64,000 bases of DNA from Armigeres subalbatus (GCF_024139115.2 NC_085141.1:382750654-382814653); one strand, 5' to 3'; positions 33,735-45,680 are shown, numbered from the stretch's first letter. Numbers and translations are program-made. The notes: generated by a model from the sequence alone, not told the origin.

Positions 33735-35055
33735 TTAATCACTTTCACTACTCTTTTTCTTTTTCGTTCCCTCCTCCTCGCCATCATCGTCATCCAAGCT
33801 TTTGATATCTATCAGCACTTTGCCTGTACACTGTTTCTGCTGAATAAATTCCACTGCCTTCTGAACACTCTTCAGCAGAAACACTTTACTAATGTACCCG
33901 GAGACCATCTTCTGCGATTTCAATTCGATTGTATCGGAAATCATCTGCCGGTAGATATCTTCACCGGGGTACTCGTAAAGATCTATATGCACCAAATTAT
34001 CGATCAGTTTGGCAGCATTCGCTTGATCCTGTTCAGTGCGAACTTTCTTTTTGGGCAACTCGTACTCTGGCTTCGAAGCTTTCAATTTCTTTTGGCTGTG
34101 GAATGGATCCACTGAAAACATCTGGCCTTCCTTCGGATCGACACTGTAAGAGAAATTTACTTTAAATCGCGCCCAATACCACATCAGCTGATGAACACTC
34201 ACAAATCTGCCAACAAATGGAGCAACCCTTTTCCCACGGCGTCGTATGCTACTTTTGCTTTCTTGTCTCCTAATGCATCGGCTATATCCTTGTACAATTT
34301 CGTATAGTTTTTGCCGATACTAACAGTCTTGTAAGCTCCTTTCTCTCTCACCAAATCCGAGCTGCTCTCGGTGTCACAAATGGCAATGACCTTTGCCTTG
34401 TATACTGCCACGGCCAAATCAATTGCAGCCAGTCCCATCCCCGCCGGCCCTGCTGTTATCAACACCAAATCATTTTCCTGCAATTGGCAATGCATCGCGA
34501 ATGCCATCAAAGCTGTCCCATGCCCGTAAGGCATCACAGTCATTTCCTTCAGAGGAACTTCCCTCGGCACTTGCCAGACGTCTCGATTCTTAACAACCAC
34601 TTCCTCAATCAACCCTCCATTCGGATCCTGGAGGTCGTTCATGGCCACCACCCGATCGCCGCGTTTCAAAAAGTTGGGATTGCTTTTCCCAATCTCCACA
34701 ACCTCGCCGGAAATCTCATGACCAGGGATGAAGGGAAGCGGCACCACTAGTTCGGGGTGTTTTCCGGTGATGATTTGCACATCCGTTGAGTTGAGACTGC
34801 AGTAATGCACTTTGATTCGCACCTACCAATAAAGCATTAATTGAGAAACAGAATACATACCCACTGCCAGATTATATGCATGATTACCTCATCATCCTTG
34901 AGCTGTTCGATTCGCTTTACTGATTCTAGCACCAGCGGCTTACCAATCTCACGCAAAACGGCTGCTCTATGCGATTGCCTTAAGATGATCGACGCATTCC
35001 TTCGCACTAGATTACTGCCGGCTTTGGTGAAAGTCAACACTAATGAACTAAACAT
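33735..35055 (-). CDS. Quinone-oxidoreductase-like MDR protein, 3 exons
   Basis: Exons 35055-34888, 34822-34203 and 34143-33735 (introns 65 and 59 bp, GT-AG, phases 0 and 2); 398 residues. The N-terminus MFSSLVLTFTKAGSNLVRRN looks like a mitochondrial presequence. A GroES-like domain follows (VHYCSLNSTDVQIITGKHPE, FIPGHEISGEVVEIG), then a Rossmann domain with LITAGPAGMGLAAIDLA, the AxxGxxG-type NADP loop of zinc-free MDR enzymes. Catalytic zinc ligands are not seen. The tail is acidic then Lys/Ser-rich (DDDDGEEEGTKKKKSSESD), which is unusual for the family. It resembles quinone oxidoreductase-like protein 2; the substrate is unknown. It shares a promoter region with snf. Confidence 0.87.
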
Positions 35056-35459
35056 GTCGGACTATTTAAACGTTTTACATTAAGTAGATATGTAAAATTG
35101 TATTGAATTTGAGTATTCCATTCAAAAAATTACATACAATTCGTTTGAATAACACAAAATACCGGATAAAACTGTCAGCTGTCAAAACAATATTTTCATG
35201 CGGTGACATTCGAAAACGTGTTTCACTTCCTTCAAATGGTTTGTTATGCGTTTGTTGAGAAGAGTCAGCGTGTTTCCCTTCCTTTACTTGTTCTATCCGC
35301 ATGTGGAGACTTTTCTGCGTTTGCAGAATCCAGTACCCAGAGGCCGCAACTCGCATCGTCGCCATCGTCGCCTGCCGCCAGCGAAAAAATTAATCGTTTC
35401 GTGTACGGAATTGGATTCAGTGAAATAACGCCGCAAAACTACCTTTGATCCGCCTCAAA
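35056..35459. promoter_or_regulatory. Divergent promoter region oxidoreductase / snf
   Basis: 404 bp between the two start codons, without a clear TATA box. It contains CAGCTGTCA (35177-35185) and TTCACTTCCT (35222-35231). A GCATCGTCGCCATCGTCGCC run lies near 35352-35371. Confidence 0.5.
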
Positions 35460-36110
35460 ATGGACATCCGCCCGAGTCACACGATTTACATCAATAATCT
35501 TAATGAGAAAATTAAAAAAGAAGAATTGAAAAAGTCGCTTTACGCCATCTTCTCCCAGTTTGGTCAGATTCTCGATATTGTCGCTCTGAAAACGCTGAAG
35601 ATGCGGGGTCAAGCATTTATAATCTTCAAGGAGATCGGAAGCTCCACCAATGCGATGCGAACGATGCAAGGATTTCCTTTCTACGATAAACCGATGCGCA
35701 TCAATTACTCCAAAACCGACAGTGACGTGATCGCCAAAATGAAGGGCACCTTTAAAGAGCGACCGAAGAAAGCTAGAGCCCCCAAGCCGGTTCACCAGGA
35801 GGACAAGAAATCCAAGAAGCAGAAGAATACTGACGCTGGTGCTGCGGCAAACAATTCTGCCACGGCGGAACAACCCCCTAACCAGATTCTTTTCCTCACC
35901 AACCTGCCGGAGGAAACCAACGAGATGATGCTGTCCATGTTGTTCAATCAGTTCCCGGGCTTCAAGGAAGTGCGTCTGGTGCCTAACCGGCACGATATCG
36001 CTTTCGTGGAGTTTGCGACTGAGCTGCAGAGCGGTGCTGCCCGGGAGGCCCTGCAGGGTTTCAAGATTACACCGACGCACGCGATGAAAATCTCGTTCGC
36101 CAAGAAGTAG
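35460..36110 (+). CDS. snf: U1A/U2B'' snRNP protein (sans fille)
   Basis: A single coding exon of 216 residues. The start [20 protein letters not shown] is the classic U1A/U2B'' beginning, chosen over an upstream near-cognate start. RRM1 is at about residues 8-86 with RNP2 IYINNL and RNP1 RGQAFIIF. A Lys-rich linker is at about 100-130. RRM2 is at about 143-216 with LFLTNL and DIAFVEF, ending MKISFAKK. In insects one protein serves both U1 and U2 snRNPs, binding stem-loop II of U1 and stem-loop IV of U2 RNA in the nucleus. Length agrees with Drosophila Snf (216). AATAAA follows at 36189-36194. Confidence 0.97.
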   Translation: MDIRPSHTIYINNLNEKIKKEELKKSLYAIFSQFGQILDIVALKTLKMRGQAFIIFKEIGSSTNAMRTMQGFPFYDKPMRINYSKTDSDVIAKMKGTFKERPKKARAPKPVHQEDKKSKKQKNTDAGAAANNSATAEQPPNQILFLTNLPEETNEMMLSMLFNQFPGFKEVRLVPNRHDIAFVEFATELQSGAAREALQGFKITPTHAMKISFAKK

Positions 36111-36188
36111 GGCGACCTTAGGGCAATAGGATTTTTAATTTTACCGGATCTGGTATGTATGCAACTCGGAACCGTGCATTATGGAATC

Positions 36189-36194
36189 AATAAA
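36189..36194 (+). terminator. snf poly(A) signal
   Basis: AATAAA 79 bases after the snf stop, in the context ATCAATAAACC. Confidence 0.65.
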
Positions 36195-37180
36195 CCATGC
36201 AAAAAGCATTGCACTCCGCTTTCATGGTTTGTGGGCGCGGTTGGGCGATGGCTTCTTTTTGTGAAGTACTTTTTTTGAGATTTCATTTTATATCACATTC
36301 TCTTTTCAGATAACGTTATACCTGTCCTTCAGCTCGTATTTGCACCATATTCAAATATCCATTCACGCTGTTCGCGGTGTTATTATTCAATGATTGTAGG
36401 TTGAAATCTTTGCTGCGTTCACCTTGGCCTAGGCGATCTCGCATTGTAAATTGGGGTTTTGAAATAGCATTCATACTTTGTATCATTGTCAACTTATTCA
36501 AACCTTTATTCAAATTAAAAAAAAAACGTTTTCATCAGAGAAAATAGGGTAGGCTACATTGGGTTCGATTCCTACTGCGTACTGGGAATATTCCACTAGT
36601 CCGCTAGGTTTTGTGTGAATGTCGCATCCGTTGTCTAATACTAGGTGTAAAGTGTTATCTATTCCGTTCATTTAAGGCTCACTCGCCGTATCCAGCTTAA
36701 TAGAGCTGATATTCATTTAATACTACCCTTTTTATTTCCTACATTTTTTAAACATTCTCAACAATATTCATCTGGCCCGCGTTAAGGGAACACTGGTCCG
36801 AATTAGATGCGTTGCCTTTTATCTCTGTCCACTCGTCATTCTTTTGTGGTCGTTCTTCTGCTGTTGATGTATTAGGTACATAGCTTTCCAATGTTGCTTA
36901 TCGGCGGAAGTCTATCTGACTGAACGGCTCGTCGTGTGAGGAAAGTAGGGACGTTGCTGCTGTAGTTTTGCTGATCGATGCTTGACACTTTTCATTCAGG
37001 TGTGCGGTTAGATTACATCGGCGGGATATTTTAGACTGATTACAATAGGTTATGATTGTAGGTAGTGTATAATCTCATTGTAATGAATGGCGTAAAGCAG
37101 TGATTCCCAAAGTGCGGCCCTCTAAGACTTTTGCTTTTCCTAAAGTTTTTCATTACTGTACGATTGTTCCGCGAATAAAG
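36195..37180. other. Intergenic, nothing recognised
   Basis: No open frame of note. A GGGTTCGATTCC box at about 36560 resembles a pol III B-box but no A-box or cloverleaf goes with it. Confidence 0.35.
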
Positions 37181-37185
37181 ACGTA

Positions 37186-37376
37186 GGGGGAATGACGACT
37201 TTGGCAGGTTTTGTTCTATTATTGTCAGGGGGGTTTTTTATGACTGATTATGCTCAAATTTGGCCTAAACATTCTTTGCGTATCAAAGAATATTGTGGCC
37301 AAATTTCATAAAATTTGGTCGACAAAAAACCCCCTGCCAATAATAGAACAAAACCTGCCAAAGCCGTCTTTTCCCC
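37186..37376. mobile_element. 191-bp hairpin MITE, TA flanks
   Basis: Nearly the whole element is an inverted repeat: GGGGGAATGACGAC, then TTTGGCAGGTTTTGTTC on the left, against GGGGAAAAGACGGC and the same second motif on the right (inward). TA flanks at 37184-37185 and 37377-37378. Confidence 0.65.
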
Positions 37377-37529
37377 TAGTTAAAAGTGCTTCGTGTTGAT
37401 GTTCCTTTATTTCGCATGGTGTTTGTGTACCTCTGCTTTGTGTCCGGCCAACAGCTAACAAAATACTAACAAACACTGGGAAGCAGACGATCATCCATTA
37501 CAGCAATTGTAGTTCAATGGAGTTCAATG

Positions 37530-37806
37530 GGGCCCTCCTTAGCCATGCGGTAAGACGCGCGGCTACAAAGCAAGACCATGCTGAGGGTGGCTGGGTTCGA
37601 TTCCCGGTGCCGGTCTAGATAATTTTCGGATTGGAAATTGTCTCGACTTCCCTGGGCATAAAAGTATCATCGTGCTAGCCTCATGATATACGAATGCAAA
37701 AATGGTAACCTGGCTAAGAAACCTCGCAGTTAAACACTGTGGAAGTGCTTAATGAACACTAAGCTGCTCTGTCTCAGTGTGGGATGTAATGCCAAGAAGA
37801 AGAAGA
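37530..37806 (+). mobile_element. tRNA-derived SINE (Feilai-like), copy 1
   Basis: The 5' part is tRNA-like: an A-box region TTAGCCATGCGGTAAGACGC and a B-box GGTTCGATTCC about 50 bases later. The rest is a conserved body (CTCGACTTCCCTGGGCATAA and on) and an AAGAAGAAG tail. The flanking AGTTCAATG at 37521-37529 and 37807-37815 is a target duplication. The same sequence is at 57.9 and 63.2 kb. The name rests on memory of the Aedes Feilai family. Confidence 0.8.
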
Positions 37807-37820
37807 AGTTCAATGTAGTA

Positions 37821-37975
37821 CACCCGATTCTTTTTTTACACGGGGGATGCGTTCCGTGTAAAAAAAGTTTTCAGTTCAAAATTCAAAAATCCGTGTAAAC
37901 TTTGCAAAAATTTTGTATGAAGTTTTTTTTACACGGTCGTGTAAAAAAAAATCCGTGTAAAAACAAAATCGGGTG
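37821..37975. mobile_element. 155-bp MITE, ends CACCCGATT
   Basis: Inverted termini CACCCGATTcTTTTTTTACACGG (left) and CACCCGATTTTGTTTTTACACGG (right, inward), described as CACCCGATT plus TTTTTACACGG. TA flanks at 37819-37820 and 37976-37977. Several inner copies of CCGTGTAAA occur in both directions. Confidence 0.65.
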
Positions 37976-38499
37976 TATACAGTAATGAGTAGTAAAAGTA
38001 GATATTGTAGATTTACTAATTTAGCATTAGAATTGGTGAATGTATCTGTTATTACTTCTCAGTAGTCTTTGCTGTTTCACTCTTCCTTTGAGTGCATGGA
38101 TCAACGTATAAACTGTTTCTCTCTTCATTCTATTAGGTTACGCACAGATGAGACATACTATATGTAGAGAAAGGTTGAAGGACATAGGGGACGTGACTAA
38201 GTGTGTCTTGAAAGACAAATAAAATCAGTTGACTACCTTATAACCTACCTACCTACCTTATAATAATATACAGTAAATGACGGATGTGAAATAAATACAT
38301 GACCATCGGTGGACGTACAAGCAAGGGACAGAATCGCGTTTAATTGAGACCTTAGCCACCTACTGAATACTCTGCAAAATATTGAAAGAGACTTTTTATA
38401 AAAACTAAACAGTAGACTGCAATGACTAATAGACTGAGTATTTATCACTGAGGATTTGTAAGAGTTTCTTTGTTGGACATGACTACAGCTGGAAGAATT

Positions 38500-39320
38500 C
38501 AAATACCACAACGACAAACACCTAAACGACTTCGAATTGGCTGATTACGTTGCACTCCTCGCGCAACGGCGCTCTGATATGCAGAGTAAGCTCAACGACC
38601 TTGCCGAGCGCTCCTCGGCAGGTTTAGTCATCAACGTCATCGAAACCAAATCGTTGGATGTAAACACGGTGACTCCTTCCAGTTTCACAGTAGCCGGGTA
38701 ACCAGTGGAGAATGTTGAAAGTTTCCAATATCATGGCAGCCAAATGGCGTCAGACGGCGGTACCAAGATCGACATAGGCGCACGGATCAAGAAAGCAAGG
38801 GCTGCCTTTGCGAGTTTAAAAAATATCTGGCAGATAAGTGAACGCACCAAAATACGAATTTTCAACTCTAACGTGAAATCTGTGCTGTTATACGCTAGCG
38901 AAACATGGTATGTATCAGTGGAGAACACTCAGCGGCTGCAAGTGTTCATCAACAGAAGCCTGCGGTACATAATTCGTGTCTTGTGGGCTTACAACTTGAT
39001 CTCAAACAACGAGCTCCATCGTCGTGGTCACCAGAGGCCGATAGCAACGGTAACTCAGGATCGGAAGTGGGGCTGGGTTGGCCACACTCTACGTAGGGGC
39101 GGGCACGCAATCTGCAAACAAGCGTGCGACTGGAACCCAGCGGGACATCGCAGCACAGGCTGACCCAGAGGCTCATGGCGGCGAAGCCTCAATAAAGAAA
39201 TAAAAGAAGTCGACCGAAATCTAACCTGGCAACACGTTAAAGCGATAGCCGAACAACGCTCAGAATGGAGATTAATCAAGTTTGCCCTTTGCACCACCGG
39301 AGGTGTACAGGATCCATAAG
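38500..39320 (+). pseudogene. RTE-clade LINE, 3' end of ORF2
   Basis: 5'-truncated. The C-terminal half of an RTE reverse transcriptase reads through 38520-39310 with few breaks: VINVIETKS, then NVESFQYHGSQMASDGGT, KIDIGARIKKARAAFASLKN, KIRIFNSNVKSVLLYASETW, then PIATVTQDRKWGWVGHTLRR and DWNPAGHRS. One stop lies at 38699-38701 and a frameshift near 39160. It ends in TAAGTAAGTAAG (39317-39329), the short tandem tail typical of RTE elements. It resembles the Aedes JAM1 group. Confidence 0.8.
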
Positions 39321-39329
39321 TAAGTAAGA

Positions 39330-42200
39330 CGAACCTTGTGATCGAAAAATTTCAATATTCAAATAATTCTGTCTTTCACAAATCATTCAACATGCAATTT
39401 CTCGTACATCGAAGTTGTGTTAAGAGCCCCGCACATAGCATACGTTTGCGTTGCGTTTGACAGTTTTCCCATGAAAAAAGTGCGGGGCTCTTTAGAAGGA
39501 TATATTTCTGATTCAAAAACGAACTTTTTATAGCAGTATCCATTTAATTCATTTAGACACAAAGATTGGCATCTTCTCCATTATGCTAAATGACGATTCA
39601 ATCATATACCAACCAGAATGAAGACTATCGGATTACTGAAGGTTGATAGTACTTTTTATCAACTCTTCAATGGATCATAAAAGCACCAAAAATTTAAGAC
39701 AAAAATGGCGCTAGTAAACTTAATAAAAAAAAGCTGTATATGGATTTATTTTAATTTCGTTTCATGCATAAACACAATGGAAATAAATATTAAATAAATG
39801 CTTACGAAATAAACAATTATTTTTTCACATACTGAAAGAAATATCCGTTATATCAACGTTACAAAGTCGTTAGAAAGACAAGGAAAGATATTTTCGTCGG
39901 TTATGAGCTAGTACTATTCCATTCGATTGGGACCCTAATGAAAGGCGGAATTTCAAAACAAATCAAAAGAATTTTCACATGTTTTCCCAACGAACAACGA
40001 TAAGCTATAAATAAGCATTTAAGTTGAATTATTGTTTATTTGTGATCTTCATAGCCGAATAAAATGGATGCTGAATAATTCGCTAGACAGATTTCATTTC
40101 AGCATTTGATCCGACTAATATTCGATTTGGCCTATTTATTTGTTTACCACCTTTATTTGAGGTCGAACGAACGTTTTAGTTTCATCCTGAGAGTTTCATC
40201 ACATTTCAGCACATTGGGGAAGTTTATCAATGTGCTGAACAAGATTTTCAAAATTCTCTGTTCGACTATGATGTGATGCTCTGAAAGGGTGGTTGAATTG
40301 AGTTTGAATAATAGATTAATAAGCAAGCATTAGACATCCTTCTTAACCTTTGTCCTTCTTTACCATTGGATTTTACCTTTACCGGATCTATCGCACAGTG
40401 GAAGAAAATATTATAATAGTTTATGCTTTTTTTCGTTTGAAAGAAAATCGCGATGGCTTGAATTGATGATACTTGGGTAGGAAAATAATAATTTATTTTC
40501 AAGACATTGTTGGATTCATTGTCAAGAACACTCAGGCTTTTTATATTCGTGGGGCAACACATAATTATTTCATGATACATAATTAACTGCTGATCTTTAA
40601 AGCTGTTGGAGATTGATTAGTTAATTAGTTACAGACATCTGCTTGAGGATATATTTTATTCTCTGAAGGCTCGCATTTGCTCGGTTTAAGCTGAAGATAT
40701 GATTCCTTCTTTAAAAGCACTCCCTTCTGTATATTTCTATTTTCTATCTATTTCAGGGTGTCTACTAATCTGCAATAACAAATTTCCCTGATTTTTCCAG
40801 GTTTTTTTCCAGGTGTTTTACATTAATTTCCAGGTAAAACCAAACTTGCCATATATAGATTTTAGCAGCAAAATAATCGATTCAAACAAGTATTTTTAGC
40901 TGAAAATCAGAAATAGAGCGCGTTTCAGAATGCAACTCTATCACACGCGACTACATGTTAAACAAAAACATACAAATTCAATGTAATACGGAAAAATATT
41001 TTTATTATTTCATCAGCCTAGGAAACCATATAAATCGCTTTCCTGTTTTTTAACGTAAGTTCTTTTATTGCATAAGCTTTTTATTCAGGAAAAATGCTGC
41101 ATGAAAATAGACATATTTAATTTATTTTATTGAATAAAACGAAAAGGGATAATTTTCTGCCATGTTTAGTAACTTGTACTTTGTCGTGTATTTGCTCAAT
41201 GATGTTGATGCCCACCAGAATCATTCAATAAATTCCAAAAAATGTTGCGTGACTAAATAATTCCACTCTGATTTACAAATGAAAGAGTATGTTTTAAATT
41301 CCAATTTCCTAACAATTGTTTAAACTTTTAACGTAAAATAAACTATATTTTAAACAGATGAGCCCTCTAATATTTTGATCGGTTATTTCACTCTCAAGAC
41401 TCAACAACAGAACAATGGGAAAAATGTCAACTGTGATACTGACAATTGATTCGGGTGTCGGTCTCACGTCGCGTGTCGCACACGCGCGTTCCGATTTGGT
41501 GGGCGCGCTACAATAGTGTCGAGTCGATTCCAAATCCGAACTTCACTTCACCCCATCCTTATCCTACCCCATGGCGTTCAAGTGGTCTGCAAGGACTGTT
41601 CTGCCATTACCCTCTCTATTATCGGCTTTGGATTAACTCTCATTGCCCCACCACACGCTGCAAAATGAAAATGAAAATAAATTGATGGGAATAACTGAAT
41701 TTATCTCCCTAATCCCTCCCTATCTCCATGATAATTGAATCGTCCGAAGTTTGAATATGTCCGAAATTACATGTAATGTACAGCGTATAAAAAATCTATT
41801 TACTCGATAATTTCTAATCGCAGCCTAAAAGAAGCACAGATAGCCGACTAAGAAGAGTAGACTTAAACTGCCTGTAATTGCATACTTAAGAGGTGAGCCA
41901 GCCTAGGGCTGAAAACCTATCAAATAAAGGCAAAAAAACTGCGTAGTTGTCCCATCTTTGCTGGGTTTCCTAATCATATGGGATAATTATGCGATTACAG
42001 GCATTAAAGTACAAGACTACTTCTAAAAATTGACCACATGATGGAGTAAGCCGGTAAACGCCTCGATGATTGTTATTTGTATTACGGAGAAGTAGTGATG
42101 AACTTTGTGCCACTTAAAAATCACGTTAATAAAGATAAACAAAAAATTACGGAGAAATTTTACTCATCTCAATATCATATTTGAGAACATTGGGAAAGGA
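39330..42200. other. AT-rich sequence, no gene; a repeat end at 40754-40860
   Basis: No coding region recognised. At 40754-40860 there is AGGGTGTCTACTAAT followed by repeated TTTCCAGGT, a terminal sequence common to a family of insect DNA transposons, here without a visible partner. At 41445-41530 a GC-rich patch holds GCGTGTCGCACACGCGCG. Confidence 0.3.
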
Positions 42201-42220
42201 TTACAAAAGTTGTTATTATA

Positions 42221-43107
42221 TTGGAAGGCAGACCTTCCATATCAATGAAAAGTTGTTCAACTTATCCTGAGGAAAGATTAATTATTGTAAATACAAATAC
42301 CAATACCATAATCGTTCAAGGGTTCTCCATTCAAAGCAAAACTTCCAGGACCGTTACGCTGCAACGCTTCTATGACATTCTTAACTACACCGCTTCAAAT
42401 TTCAAGGTGGCTGCCAAGGTTGCATTCTATTCATCGCAGCCGGAGCGCGACTGGCGAAGATTCAATTACCATTCCGTTAGAAAATTGTAATGCAATACGC
42501 TCCGCGCTAGTCGATGGCGAACGGATTGAAGAAGGAACCTACTTAATACGACATTGACCGGGCCCGCTTGCTGGTAAGCAATGTGCCAGACGGTGACTGT
42601 TCAGTGTTCAGCTTTCACATGTTTGAACTAAATGCTGATTCTAAGTCCCTTCGCACAAATTAGTGCCTGTTGCCGTCGTCACATGGTTTCAATGGTGTCG
42701 TTTATGTATTGTTTGTTGAATCATATTAAACCTATACGTTTACCTCAGATTTCCTACTTCACGCTACAGGTACTGCATGGAATCTCCCTTTCACCTTCCA
42801 CGTGCGTGAGTGCGCTCGGCGTATTCAATAACATTCAATGCGCCGCGCAAGCACCATCGAGAACGGCGGCGGCGTTTCCAGCTGTCGAATACGTTGGTAA
42901 TTGAGACACTTGTCGCGCCGGTTCTCGAATCCTCCCGTGCCGTATAGCATCAATTCGCGTGCTTGCTTTGGAGAGTTTAGGGCATCAGAATGTGCTAACG
43001 AGATCCGTTTGCGGATGGAACTGAAGCTTGACCGTTTCCTTGATATTTCAATCAATAACGTATGCATGGTCGTGCCTAAGCAGACTCCAATTGATTGGAA
43101 GTGAGTT
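42221..43107 (+). other. Two possible coding segments of unknown gene
   Basis: Segment A (about 42290-42490) reads VTLQRFYDILNYTASNF and ERDWRRFNYHSVRKL in one open frame. Segment B (about 42955-43103) reads ANEIRLRMELKLDRFLDISI and ends GATTGGAA|GTGAGTTG, a good splice donor. Composition is more coding-like than the flanks, but I recognise no family and no complete exon. They could be exons of an unknown gene, remnants of a transposon, or chance. Confidence 0.2.
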
Positions 43108-43199
43108 GTTAAGAGACGCTTCATTATATATGTGCGAGGAAACTTTCAAGAGATCTCCAGGAATATTAGATATGTAAGATGAAAAAATATAAAGAATGA

Positions 43200-43656
43200 A
43201 TTAAAAAACCCAGATTAATCCACCTAGCGGCGATGATGCCTTTCTCGTGGATCGTAAAATGTACTAAAAAAATCACATAAGAAAGGTCAAAAAAGCACTT
43301 TAGGGGAATACATCGCATATTTTCTATCATTTTGCATGTTTTTGCATTAATTACTATGCATTGCCACCAACCCTGAAATTTTTTTTTTCGAATTTGAAAT
43401 TTTTTTTCCAAGGGGCTCCCCGTCGAATGCAACTTGTTGCGAGTAAATCGGGTAATGCTAAGTTCCAAAAAGTGTGTCTACAAAATTTGTACACATACAC
43501 ACACATACATACGCACATACAGACATCACCTCGATTCGTCGATCTGAGTCGATCGGTATAGAACACTATGGGTCTCCGGGCCTTCTATCAAAAGTTGTTT
43601 TTTGAAGTAGTCCTATAGCCTTTCGGTACAACTTTGTTGTACGAGAAAGGCAAAAA
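43200..43656. repeat. Interspersed repeat (CACCTAGCGGCGATGATGCC)
   Basis: It starts near AACCCAGATTAATCCACCTA and ends near CTTTGTTGTACGAGAAAGGC. I recall this as a common culicine interspersed sequence, with an inner CA/TA-rich microsatellite (43490-43525). No target duplication was resolved and no coding capacity seen. Confidence 0.35.
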
Positions 43657-43849
43657 AGTAGCTGTAGTTTAGGTGCAGAAATGTTAGCCATAAGGCGATG
43701 TGTCGTTAGAGTGATTCAAATTTATACTTTTTTGCCCTCCAAAGCAACGATTGCATTTTGCATTGCAATAATCTTCCTAATTGTTTAACAAGTTTGGATG
43801 TAATTTGATTGTGTCATTTGTATGGAAATTACTGTTTTTGTATTGTTAT

Positions 43850-44014
43850 CAATTCTCGCTTAACTTTTCAAAAGGACCTAAGTAACATTTTTTTCATGAA
43901 TTAATTTGAATAGCGCAATCAACAGAACAACATGAAAGCTTTCGATTGCGCTATTCAAATTAATTCATGAAAAAAATGTTACTTAGGTCCTTTTGAAAAG
44001 TTAAGCGAGAATTG
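43850..44014. repeat. Perfect inverted repeat, 71-bp arms, 23-base loop
   Basis: The arms 43850-43920 and 43944-44014 are exact reverse complements by eye, including a run of 7 T against 7 A. The spacer is 23 bases. RNA from either strand would form a 71-bp perfect hairpin. It could be a young foldback MITE or a hairpin-RNA locus. There is no open frame. Confidence 0.75.
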
Positions 44015-44887
44015 CACTCGAGGGCGGATGATCGTAGTGTGCCGCGGTCGGGAGTGTACCAGAAAATTGTTTCCGTCATTATTTTGCATTTTATTCAAAC
44101 TGTCCAACCGATTCATTAATTTAAATAAAACGGTATTGAGCGATATTGGAGATTAGCTGTACCGCATTTTTAAATCCGACATCGTTTTTCGGATAGTGCT
44201 GACCTGTGAAGCAAGAATCTGGTGAAGAATACGGAAAAAAGTGTGAAATTAGCTCAAAACTTCTGAAACTGTATCAAATCCATGAAAACTTTCAAAATTT
44301 AACATTTAGCCATCGAAAAATACGTCACCTCTATCGCAGGACGATGGATTTTTTAGATACGCGATCCGCCGGTGTAGTATTTTGCAGCAAAAATTCGGTG
44401 AGCCCTTTCCGATTGTACTTATGTATCATTTTTTACTACGATTCTATACTAGCATGAGTCAGCCGACCCAAACTATTTTCATTCTCTAATTTAACACTTG
44501 GCTTGACCTTAGAAGAAACAATCTCTTAGAAGGATATCCACTATTTCAGTATGACATTCTTACGTCAAAGTTTCAGAATTGTATTATTTGAATCTTGGAT
44601 ACGATCTCAGTTTACAACAGCAACTTAAATTGGCATATAATAAGAGGTTTTAAGAAGAAAATGGATTGCCCCAAGCATTACATTTTTGTGCTAAAGGAAG
44701 TTATTAAGCATACTAAATGTCTCTTCCCATGGAATTATGGCTTTCAAAAGTATAGTTTGAGACACGTTGAATCTCTGCTCTGTTATTCCAATAATTTGAT
44801 TTTAAAATGATTTGACATTCATAATAATCAGTATGGAGATGTTGCGTTTTTCAAACCCGATTCACAACGCAAAAAATGACAGAAATG
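44015..44887. other. AT-rich, nothing recognised
   Basis: Short open frames only (83 and 71 codons), none like a known protein. Confidence 0.35.
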
Positions 44888-45490
44888 TTTTTTTTTTCCA
44901 ATTTCGTTTATTTGGTAGGCTCAGGCGTGTATAACACTTTACGGAGCCATTGTTCTTTGTGATATATACAATCAATATCATTTTATTTTATGGTTAGTAA
45001 TAGGGGGGGGGGGGGGGGTAAAAGCCAGCGTACTCGTGGTGACTCGAGGTTAGTTTACAATGTTTAAGGATGGACGGGGCTTAGGATTTGGGATAAGGAA
45101 ATTTCAGCTTCTCATCCGGGCATTTGGCGTCAGTGACGATGTGGCGTGTCGTCGTGCTCGAGGAATGGTTCGACTGGGAGCATCTTCCGGATGGCAAGAG
45201 CTATGGAGCTCTACGGAACAAAAAGGCAGAGACAGAACAAAAAAAAAACTTTAAAGAAAGAAAAAAAAAACAAAATGTCAGATTTTGATGTCAGAAGCAC
45301 AAAGAAAACTATAAATGGCCTGCATATAGACAACATCACGATCTCCCGAAACACCGCGAACTTCCCTGAAGGGTTGTTTACCTCGGGCCACAAGGGTATC
45401 CAATAATTGCTCTCTGGAGGCGTCATTTTCCGAGCAGGACCAAACTACGTGATCGATGTCATCATAATCGGCTCCGCAACTATATTGAGG
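44888..45490 (-). pseudogene. LINE 3' end: ORF2 C-terminus and poly(A)
   Basis: On the minus strand, frame 45490-45278 encodes DYDDIDHVVWSCSENDASRE, RQPFREVRGV-like and VVYMQAIYSFL, ending DIKI. This is the Cys/His C-terminal end of a culicine LINE ORF2. A 3' UTR of about 370 bases follows, then CTGAGCCTACCAAATAAACG and an A tail (T run at 44888-44899). A 17-G run lies inside it (45003-45019). The clade (I/Loner-like) is recalled, not proven. Its 5' side is cut at about 45490 by an RTE fragment. Confidence 0.65.
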
Positions 45491-45680
45491 ATCAAAGACC
45501 GGTTCTTCAACTTCAGCATAATCAACATCCATAGCCCACACTCCGGAAGTACTGATGATGATAAGGACGTATTCTACGCGCAGCTGGAACGTGAGTACGA
45601 CAGTTGCTCAAGCCACGACGTCAAAATCATCATAGAAGATTTGACCGCTCAGGTTGGCCAAAAGGAGGAGTTTGGACCAG
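45490..45680 (+). pseudogene. RTE endonuclease fragment
   Basis: One open frame reads RFFNFSIINIHSPHSGSTDD, then DKDVFYAQLEREYDSC and VKIIIEDLTAQVGQKEEF. This matches the first half of the APE endonuclease of RTE LINEs (the INIH..., Y.QLE and GD.NAQVG-type block). The expected GDLNAQ is EDLTAQ here, so catalytic residues have decayed. It is cut at about 45680. Confidence 0.7.

Noticed and set aside
35439..36080. 213-codon minus-strand frame
   Set aside because: Antisense shadow of snf, which is unmistakable on the plus strand.
45003..45019. 17-G run as G-quadruplex or signal
   Set aside because: Lies in a decayed LINE 3' region; homopolymer length is likely unreliable in the assembly.
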